Assembly: GCF_001649575.2 (NCBI RefSeq)
Contig: NC_051449.1
Coordinates: forward strand, 10,741,293 to 10,805,292
Direction: 5' to 3'
DNA from: Kryptolebias marmoratus
Taxonomy: Eukaryota; Chordata; Actinopteri; Cyprinodontiformes; Rivulidae
DNA length: 64,000 nucleotides
The notes beneath the pieces were generated by a model, which saw only the letters and a list, made by a program, of their open reading frames with translations, searched no databases and had not been told where the DNA came from. Shown here piece by piece: positions 59,501-64,000 of the stretch (positions within the stretch are counted from its first letter, which is position 1; each line of letters starts with the position of its first letter). The position numbers and the translations under genes are program-made.

Positions 59501-62500
59501 AGTGATTTATAGGTTTTTTTGGAAGTTTAAAAGACTTCTTTATCTTCTTTATTATTTGGTTCAATCCATAGATTCTAAACAGGATTCTGGTTAGTCAATC
59601 AAATGATAATGATTACCATTCGGTTAGTCAATCAAATGATAATGATTACCATTCTAACACTTAGCACGTCCTCATTTTGCTACAAAATTAGCCTTGTTGT
59701 GTTGAAGCATGGACTCTAGTAGACCTTCTGTGTTTATATTGCAGCAAAAACCTCCGTTTTAAGTAATAAGTTGGGACTTCCACAGATCAGACTCATTTGT
59801 TCAGTACACCCCACAGGTGCTTGATTAGATTGGGACAAAGAGAATTGGAGGTCAGGTCAAAACTTCAGCTACTGCTGTGTTCCTAAGATCATTATTGAAA
59901 CTTTTGTGTGGAAAAACACATTATGTCGAAAGAATCTGCTGCTTCTGTTTCCTCATTTCTTATGCCTTGCTTCAAATACATCAGCTTTATAAACGGACTG
60001 TTCTAAAGTATTTATCTAAAATTATTTTATTAATTAATTTAGGGATATAAAATACTACAGTATTAATAGTAGTATAATTTTGACAGCATCCTTGTCTTTA
60101 GTGTAGTTGTTCCCTCATAATGTATTTGACTTAGAGGACTGTCCTGACCTTAAGACATTTAAAATCAAAGAAAAAAAGACTCCCTTTAGATCAAATTGAG
60201 TCCAGAGTATGAATAATATGAGCTTATCTGTACACTTTGTTTATAGAATATTTTCAGTCTTGAACACGGTGGCAGACACAGTGACAGGTGTTTTTTTTTT
60301 TGTTTTTTTTTGAATTGTGCACAAAATTTATGAAACCTACTGCGGGTTGTATGAGAGGCTGAGCTTTTCAATTTCAATCGAACACTCGGGCTTCGGTTTG
60401 CGGTCTCTGATTTACACCATGATTTACAAGCTCCTGTTGCGCTGACTCGTCTCTCTTCCTCAAGGTTACCTTTCAGCTGCCGAGACCGTGCTCCAGTTTT
60501 TGTGATCACAGCACTTTGTTTGCTTTCAGAGATATATTTTTTGCCTAAAGATGTATGTAAGTTGAGTTTATTTAAGCAATTTAGTTTTCTTAAGAAAATG
60601 CAAATATTTTCTAGTAATGATATACGATCCCCCCCCCCCCNNNNNNNNNNNNNNNNNNNNNNNNNCCCCCCATTAGTTTTGTCTTTGGTTTATTTAGTAC
60701 AGGCTGCACATCAGCTGCAGACGACAGGAAACGTTGATCTGTCCCGTCCCACAGTGGCTTCGCTCAGGTTGCTCTGAAAGGACACCTAATCCTGGGCCAC
60801 AGAGCTTTCTGAAACTGGGGTGTATGTTTCCACCAGAACGAAACAAGATCAGTTTGCAGTGTTTAAAACAATGTCCTGCCATCAGCACCACCAGGACACA
60901 CACATACACACACACTGTGGCAGCTGAACAAGCAGATCATTACTGTCTTGTTGATCAAACTCCACTTTCAAATTTGGAAGCAGTGTTGATTTTACTGCTC
61001 AAATGGATGTTCGGTAAAATGTTGGTTTAGCAACAATGAACAGATTCTTGTTGTTGTGTCTGTGTTGTTATCTGGCTCCTCGTCCTGTGCTTACAGGTGT
61101 GGAGCCTAAAGGTAGAGCAGGAGGAGGAGAAGAACAAAGCTCTGACAGAAGTGCTTGAAACTTTGACAACTGAGCGCCAAGAACTCAAACAGTCCTTAAG
61201 TAAGATCAGGAGATCATCTACCCTCTCTACCCTCACTGAAGATGACTTCTATGATGCTGTGTCAGGTCAGTAATCCCTACATGGGCAATTATTACATGAT
61301 AAACAAACCAATGAACATCACATTTAACATTTTTCACTTCGATTTTGACTGTTAAGCTCATTCTTTTTGGCAAAACTTCTCAAGCAGTGTCAAAACGGAT
61401 GGAAGCTCTTCTCTCACAGTATGATCCTGCCACCACCATGTTTGACTATAGTTCTGTTCAGAGTTAATTCTTTGTCTCGTAGACCATCATCGTCTTTCTG
61501 TCTCTTGGTCCCTCTCTACTCTTGGTCTAGCATCAGTGCCTTCCTGAGGATCTTTTTGAGATTAGTGCCTCAACCTGATGAATTTAAGTTCTGTCCTTGT
61601 TCGTGGATGATGGTACGTTGGAGCAAGACATGGATTGATATTTGGGGCCATTGTTTCAGTCTCTGATGGTAGATTTTTCTGGTCAGTTTGTTACAACCCT
61701 CACATATGGTTATAAGATACAGATAATCTCCAACGAAACATGGATGAGCAGGGTGAGGAGCTCCATTGTCCATGAGGAGCTCTGTGTAGAACCACTAGGA
61801 CCTAACCTCCTGGTCGCCTTCCCTTGGAGGTGTTTCAGGTTTGTCTTTAGAAGAGGAGACCTCTGATATAGGGATGCCTTTGGACCCCCCAAGATGAGCT
61901 TGGAGAATATTGCTGAAGAGAGGAAAGTCTCGGCCTTGCTGCCCTGCCTTCACGACCCAACCTTAGTTAGGATGAATGGGTGAATCAACTGATAAATCAA
62001 TGGAGTCACTGGTCAAAGGGAGCTTAAAAGCTTTGCATACGTGCTTATATTTTTTAATGCACAGATGTGTAGCTTTCTAATTATATATCCTGTCAGTAGA
62101 GTTTGTCATTTCATTTAATTGAACAGATTTCAGAGATAATTAAAGCAAACTGGAAGTGTCCAGCCTATTACTAATATTTATATATAAATGTGTGGTTTAG
62201 TTAAATAAAACATTCTTTGTGATGTAGTTATATTTACTTCTACCTTAATCTGTGAAGCTGTTGCCTGAAATTCAGTCGACATATTTTTAATATCCAGAAC
62301 AATAGGCTCTCATCTCTGACTAGCATATGCAGTCCATTTTGTGCATTATTCTCCTCTCCTTTGTTTCTGTGACAGCACCTTTAGTGCCACTGACAGTGCT
62401 CTGTAAGGGCGGAGTTGCATCGAGCAAACAATGTTGCAGGAAATGAAGCCTCTTTGTGTCCTCTTATTGGAACACAATCCTCAGGTGGGGTTTAGCCGGC

Positions 62501-62905
62501 AGCCGGGAGGCGGGGGGCGGGGGGGAGGAGAGAGGAGGAGGTTCGAGAGGAACTCAGAAAGGAGTGCTTTTATTTTTGAAGCGTATACTGTTTAGGCAGC
62601 CAGAGCTGATGCGGCTCTGAGTCATCTTCTCAAATGTGAATTTGCAAATGTTTTGCTTGAGCTGACACCTGCCCCCCTCATCATCATCGTCATCATCTTC
62701 ATCATCCCACAGAGTCTGAGTCGGAGCTCTCTGTGAGCGGCTTCCTGTCTGTGGCCAGCTACTCGTACGAAGAGGACGAGGGCAGAGATTCCCCCCTGCA
62801 AAACAGCCTCCACCATCCTAGCACACACAAGGGGGCTGCCGGAATGTCAGGGGAAGGTAACCATGGCAACCAAGCAGCCCAGCACAATGGCGTGAAGAAG
62901 CACAG
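49594..62905 (+). CDS. osbpl1a: osbpl1a (ORP1/ORP1L), 5' 16 coding exons (partial; C-terminal ORD outside window)
   Basis: Sixteen exons join in frame to give about 547 residues ending NGVKKH plus a partial codon. The family's long form is about 950 residues. Order: ankyrin repeats at about 47-76, 80-109 and 175-204; PH domain about 238-335 (EGPLWK, WVVIENG, SWYPK, CFDDTVHHFKV, WLEALEKH); a charged coiled-coil region 366-462; and an FFAT motif at 474-483 (TEDDFYDAVS) followed by an acidic/Ser tail. In mammals ORP1L sits on late endosomes through Rab7 (ankyrin region), contacts ER VAP through FFAT, and senses or transfers cholesterol through the ORD. The start ATG (49594) is in strong context (G at -3 and +4) and is the first in-frame Met after an in-frame stop in the leader. 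Sequence between 62906 and 64000 holds no further exon that I can support. Confidence 0.93.
49800..49881 (+). CDS. osbpl1a: osbpl1a exon 3, ankyrin repeat 1
   Basis: The acceptor is TAGCCAG and the donor is AAG|GTGAGC. It encodes RSKSASGWTALHLACSSGH and onward, the first ankyrin repeat. The 84-bp intron before it is open in frame. Confidence 0.9.
49882..50699 (+). other. osbpl1a: osbpl1a intron, largely dispersed repeat R1
   Basis: Most of this 818-bp intron is the R1 copy at 50040-50625. Nothing else is recognisable. Confidence 0.8.
50040..50625 (+). repeat. Dispersed repeat family R1, copy f (head-to-tail dimer inside an osbpl1a intron)
   Basis: Monomer 1 contains GACTCTCAGCTACTACCACA, TGACTGACTTATAGCCATTTT, AGTCATTCGGGAGATATTTTG and CTAACAGACAGG. 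Monomer 2 contains TGTCTCAGCTGCTGCCACACC, CGTGGCGGCCATCTTGAATC, GGCTCCAAAAGTCAATCAG and AACCGTATCGTCTGCCTTTG with GACGGGCGAT. It is among the best-preserved copies in the window. Confidence 0.85.
50700..50774 (+). CDS. osbpl1a: osbpl1a exon 4, ankyrin repeat 2 (first half)
   Basis: Phase 0 to phase 0, 25 codons (residues 69-93): AGADVNLQDELGDTPLHKAA and onward. The acceptor is GTTTGCAG and the donor is AAG|GTACGA. Confidence 0.92.
50891..51002 (+). CDS. osbpl1a: osbpl1a exon 5, ankyrin repeat 2 end and linker
   Basis: The acceptor is TTCGAAG, ending at 50890, and the donor is GAAG|GTATGA. It encodes residues 94-130 beginning EIVLLLLRYAARANIING, then an acidic helix ending TMLE. Confidence 0.9.
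51108..51193 (+). CDS. osbpl1a: osbpl1a exon 6, charged helix between ankyrin repeats 2 and 3
   Basis: The acceptor is TTGTGCAG and the donor is TTG|GTTAGC. It encodes AAERRETRRQEEKLLEAARE and onward to LSKL. Human ORP1L has the equivalent RTQQRKLEELLLAAAREG segment. Confidence 0.9.
51594..51738 (+). CDS. osbpl1a: osbpl1a exon 7, ankyrin repeat 3
   Basis: The acceptor is GTTCTTCAG and the donor is CATG|GTTTGT. It encodes residues 160-207 with DSLGNTPLHCAAYRGQKQC and LLKSGASPNMKN, the best-conserved ankyrin repeat. Confidence 0.93.
51824..51891 (+). CDS. osbpl1a: osbpl1a exon 8, linker to the PH domain
   Basis: The acceptor is GCTGCAG and the donor is AAG|GTGAGA. It encodes GQTALDLVRTDDLKRIVAAY and QVK. 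The preceding intron is only 85 bp. Confidence 0.9.
51892..52478 (+). other. osbpl1a: osbpl1a intron
   Basis: AT- and T-rich sequence ends in a (CT)n polypyrimidine tract before the acceptor at 52477-52478. The frames at 52113-52436 and 52351-52647 (minus) are not coding. Confidence 0.8.
52479..52523 (+). CDS. osbpl1a: osbpl1a exon 9 (15 codons), PH domain start
   Basis: The acceptor is TCTCTAG and the donor is AAG|GTACCC. It encodes DVTGGVQKVEGPLWK. EGPLWK is the first strand of the ORP1 PH domain. The exon is too short to stand out on its own and is found by phase and family match. Confidence 0.9.
52524..53640 (+). other. osbpl1a: osbpl1a intron, 1.1 kb
   Basis: AT-rich intron with a poly-T run near 52824-52838. 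No other feature recognised. Confidence 0.8.
53641..53714 (+). CDS. osbpl1a: osbpl1a exon 10, PH domain strands 1-3
   Basis: The acceptor is TTTGCCAG and the donor is AAAGA|GTGAGA. It encodes SSHFLGWRSHWVVIENGTIS and WYPK, ending in phase 2. Confidence 0.93.
53826..53889 (+). CDS. osbpl1a: osbpl1a exon 11, PH domain middle
   Basis: The acceptor is ATTTTAG and the donor is ATG|GTAAGT. It encodes (E)ADAQAGVKKQGSKSLTQAYC and M, parallel to the human QGCKHLTQAVC segment. An acceptor two bases downstream would break the frame. Confidence 0.88.
54033..54134 (+). CDS. osbpl1a: osbpl1a exon 12, PH domain
   Basis: The acceptor is CATTCCAG and the donor is AAA|GTGAGA. It encodes 34 residues, including FMLRCFDDTVHHFKVPSKM. 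Confidence 0.92.
54238..54357 (+). CDS. osbpl1a: osbpl1a exon 13, PH C-terminal helix and acidic linker
   Basis: The acceptor is TGTCTAG and the donor is CAG|GTAGCT. It encodes RWLEALEKHACYSTRYCTQD, then an acidic stretch, ending LAQAFQ. The tryptophan of the C-terminal helix of the PH fold is present. Confidence 0.92.
54358..54804 (+). other. osbpl1a: osbpl1a intron
   Basis: 447 bp with no distinct feature. The coding frame runs on to 54504 only by chance. Confidence 0.8.
54805..54883 (+). CDS. osbpl1a: osbpl1a exon 14, coiled-coil region
   Basis: The acceptor is CCTGCAG and the donor is TTTTG|GTTGGT, a weak site chosen because it alone keeps phase with exon 15. It encodes AAKAYQQKLESEVSIFESMV and KNEEHF. 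Confidence 0.8.
54884..55602 (+). other. osbpl1a: osbpl1a intron
   Basis: 719 bp of AT-rich sequence; no feature recognised. Confidence 0.8.
55603..55709 (+). CDS. osbpl1a: osbpl1a exon 15, helical region
   Basis: The acceptor is TTTCAAAG and the donor is GAG|GTAAGG. It encodes LAAPLLLKAKETSELSSKTC and onward to LSKQEE, parallel to human LPSFLQKVEVVSEASRETC and FTKQEG. Confidence 0.9.
56130..56760 (+). promoter_or_regulatory. osbpl1a: CpG-rich block inside the osbpl1a intron: candidate alternative promoter
   Basis: CpG dinucleotides cluster here (for example CGCTCGCGTACTCACGCAC, CCTCGCGCTCC, ACCGGATCGCGTG, GCACCGCCGGCGGC) in an otherwise CpG-poor intron. A consensus-like donor ATTCAGCTTCTGAACAG|GTAAAA at 56442/56443 could end a non-coding first exon. 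Mammalian OSBPL1A makes a short isoform from an internal start, which makes an internal promoter plausible. There is no direct evidence here. Confidence 0.3.
56468..56501. repeat. Homopolymer A34
   Basis: An uninterrupted run of 34 A lies within the CpG-rich block. It may be the tail of a retroposed segment or a simple slippage tract. No retroposed gene is visible upstream. Confidence 0.95.
59589..59654. repeat. Perfect 33-bp tandem duplication
   Basis: The unit GGTTAGTCAATCAAATGATA...ATTC occurs twice without mismatch (59589-59621 and 59622-59654), so the duplication is recent. Confidence 0.97.
59690..59960. mobile_element. Old DNA-transposon-like fragment
   Basis: The words TGTTGAAGCATGGACTCTAG, GTACACCCCACAGGTGCTTG, GATTAGATTGGGAC and GAATTGGAGGTCAGGTCAA resemble, in order, part of a transposon-derived repeat common in fish. 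The assignment is from memory and the copy is diverged. Confidence 0.35.
60641..60665. other. Assembly gap, 25 Ns, inside a poly-C tract
   Basis: The N run is flanked by C12 on the left and C7 on the right, a typical homopolymer sequencing failure. Real length is unknown. Confidence 0.99.
61097..61265 (+). CDS. osbpl1a: osbpl1a exon 16, coiled coil and FFAT motif
   Basis: The acceptor is GCTTACAG and the donor is TCAG|GTCAGT. It encodes residues 428-483: VEQEEEKNKALTEVLETLTT, then RQELKQSL, and TEDDFYDAVS. The last is the FFAT motif that binds VAP at the ER in ORP1L, with core DFYDAVS and an acidic lead-in. A GTAAGA inside the exon near 61201 is not used, because the protein match continues through it. 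Confidence 0.93.
61745..61985 (+). mobile_element. LINE ORF2 C-terminal/3' fragment, degenerate
   Basis: GGGTGAGGAGCTCC, GTGTAGAACCACTAGGACC, CTTGGAGGTGTTTCAGG, GGAGACCTCTG and GAGCTTGGAGAATATTGCTG, GAGAGGAAAGTCTCGGCC, CACGACCC follow the order of a very common teleost LINE-derived repeat ending in GGATGGATGG. Frames are broken. This is a memory-based match. Confidence 0.5.
62490..62640 (+). promoter_or_regulatory. osbpl1a: GC-box-rich segment before osbpl1a exon 17: candidate promoter of the short isoform
   Basis: It contains GGGAGGCGGGGGGCGGGGGG (near 62505-62525), which includes GC boxes, and an exact AP-1 site TGAGTCA at 62618-62624. It lies directly upstream of the exon carrying the presumed start Met of an ORP1S-like protein. 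Promoter function is inferred. Confidence 0.3.
62713..62905 (+). CDS. osbpl1a: osbpl1a exon 17, acidic linker with internal Met528
   Basis: The acceptor is CATCCCACAG and the donor is CACAG|GTAGGA. It encodes residues 484-547, beginning ESESELSVSGFLSVASYSYE and ending NGVKKH, then the first two bases of an Arg codon. ATG at 62844 (MSGEGNHGN) aligns with the human MSEEKDCGGG where, as I recall, ORP1S begins. It continues outside the window into the ORD-coding exons. Confidence 0.9.
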
Positions 62906-64000
62906 GTAGGACATGCTCCAGTTCTGATGTCAGGCTTGTTTACTGATTTTTAAATTGAGTGCAAAGAGACGGGGTGCTCTGAGTTTTCCAGAAAGCCTGT
63001 TACATATTCACATCTTTGTTCAAAATGACTTTCACAGCTGGACTCAGTTGGTTAGAACTTCTATTTTTGAGTAGATGGGGCACTTCATACGTGTCCCATA
63101 AAAAGCTTCTGAACTGAGTCAACAGGAGTGTAATCCAGTAGGCAGAGTGGGAGTAATGAGATGCCACCTTTCCACACAAGTCTGTTTTTTTTGTAGTCAG
63201 GTGTTCTTGCCTGAGACAGTCAATCCACAGAGAATAGTCTGTTTTGTTTCTGCTGAGCTCCAGCTCTGCAAAAAAAACCAATCACTTCAGCGTTTTTTTA
63301 TTTTTCTTTTTTGAATGAAATTTTGACATTCTCTTAGGAGCCTGGCTTTGTCTTGGCCACTCTTTGTTGACTCAACAAGTGATTCATAAATAATTTAGCT
63401 TTTACTGGTTGGGAGAAGAATCTGAGAAAAGAGCCGGCCGGCACGCTAAGTTTGTGTGCAGATGGTGGTGTGTTTGTGTGTTTGTGCATTTATTTAAATT
63501 CACTCATGTCATTAAAAGATCTCTGTCATGTTTGGCTGCACATGAGCCGCTTGGCTTTCTGACACTTTTTACTGTAAATAGACATTCTTCCCCCAGTTTT
63601 CTTGATTTTAAAAATAAAAAAATTACCCAACAGACTTCCAGATTTATAACGCAATAGACTGTGTCAGCTCTCGGAAATTAGGATTTTAAAGCTTTCAGAA
63701 ATTTTTACAGGGCTCACAAATTGTCTGAATAAGTACAGCACTGCGTAGTAATTATCTAGACAATAGAAAGTCCTGGTATTAGTTTAATGAAATAAATCTT
63801 CTGCTTAAATACATCTTGGAGCAGAGGGAATTGGAACAAAAACTAGGCCAGAAGTATATCCAGCATGCATCAGTGCTCTGCTCATCGTACAGATGGAGCG
63901 CCCCCCCCAAATCTCCCCGCTCCCTGCATCACTGTTTATTTAGCTGAAGTAAAGGCTTTTATGTGTGTAGCCGCTCCGGCACTCAGTTCTGAACAAGAAC
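62906..64000 (+). other. osbpl1a: osbpl1a intron (5' part), runs off the window
   Basis: No exon starting with the expected TSLPSPMF-like ORD lead-in is found before the right edge. The frames at 63000-63281 (minus) and 63409-63657 are not coding. Confidence 0.75.

Larger units (their letters stand above)
55710..61096 (+). other. osbpl1a: osbpl1a large intron, 5.4 kb
   Basis: It separates the PH/helical exons from the FFAT exon. It holds a CpG-rich block (56130-56760) with an A34 run, a tandem duplication (59589-59654), an old DNA-transposon-like fragment (59690-59960) and an N gap in poly-C (60641-60665). No extra exon of the long isoform is needed, since residues flanking the intron are contiguous with the human protein. 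Confidence 0.75.
61266..62712 (+). other. osbpl1a: osbpl1a intron, 1.4 kb
   Basis: It holds a LINE-like fragment (61745-61985) and possibly a Tc1-like scrap near 61405-61440 (CCTGCCACCACCATGTTTGAC). Just before the next exon is a GC-rich segment (62490-62640) with GC boxes and an AP-1 site. Confidence 0.75.

Noticed and set aside
61201..61206. GTAAGA as the osbpl1a exon 16 donor
   Set aside because: Using it would remove the FFAT motif and break phase. The reading frame and family match continue to the donor at 61266.

Overview
This is vertebrate nuclear DNA. Small coding exons with GT-AG boundaries are scattered through long AT-rich introns and intergenic sequence, with (TATC)n, (TA)n and (CA)n microsatellites and several dispersed repeat families. 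Intron sizes, protein matches and repeat types point to a ray-finned fish, probably a percomorph. Two short N runs (17941-17969 and 60641-60665) show it is a draft assembly.

Three genes can be read. (1) About 1867-20940, plus strand: the last three coding exons and 3' UTR of the multi-zinc-finger transcription cofactor znf521 (znf423/znf521 family). (2) 31289-35362, minus strand: a complete three-exon histamine H3/H4-type GPCR of 388 residues. (3) From about 49200 to beyond the right edge, plus strand: the first two thirds of the gene body of osbpl1a (ORP1). This covers a non-coding first exon and 16 coding exons encoding about 547 residues: three ankyrin repeats, the PH domain, a coiled-coil stretch and the FFAT motif. 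The sterol-binding ORD exons lie outside the window.

Gene order and relative orientation match my recollection of human 18q11.2 (OSBPL1A - IMPACT - HRH4 - ZNF521), read in the opposite direction, but I see no IMPACT exons. This linkage identifies the zinc-finger gene as znf521 rather than znf423. It also suggests that the receptor, whose sequence looks H3-like, occupies the HRH4 locus.

The non-coding sequence falls into these parts: znf521 introns (1-1866, 1999-8663, 8780-19440); a gene desert of about 10 kb (20950-31288); an intergenic stretch of about 13.7 kb between the receptor and osbpl1a (35363-49100); and the osbpl1a introns. Repeats include six copies of one dispersed family with head-to-tail dimers, a fold-back MITE-like family, a separate MITE with 24-bp terminal repeats, LINE 3'-end fragments, a perfect palindrome of about 60 bp and a perfect 33-bp tandem duplication. 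Several repeat-free, homeodomain- or forkhead-motif-bearing stretches near znf521 are candidate conserved enhancers, but this cannot be tested without alignment.

The genes do not form a pathway. I found no previously undescribed biological system. The most useful leads are an exact CLEAR-type palindrome at the osbpl1a promoter, candidate internal promoters and a conserved-looking internal Met for a short ORP1 isoform, and the H3-like receptor at the HRH4 position.
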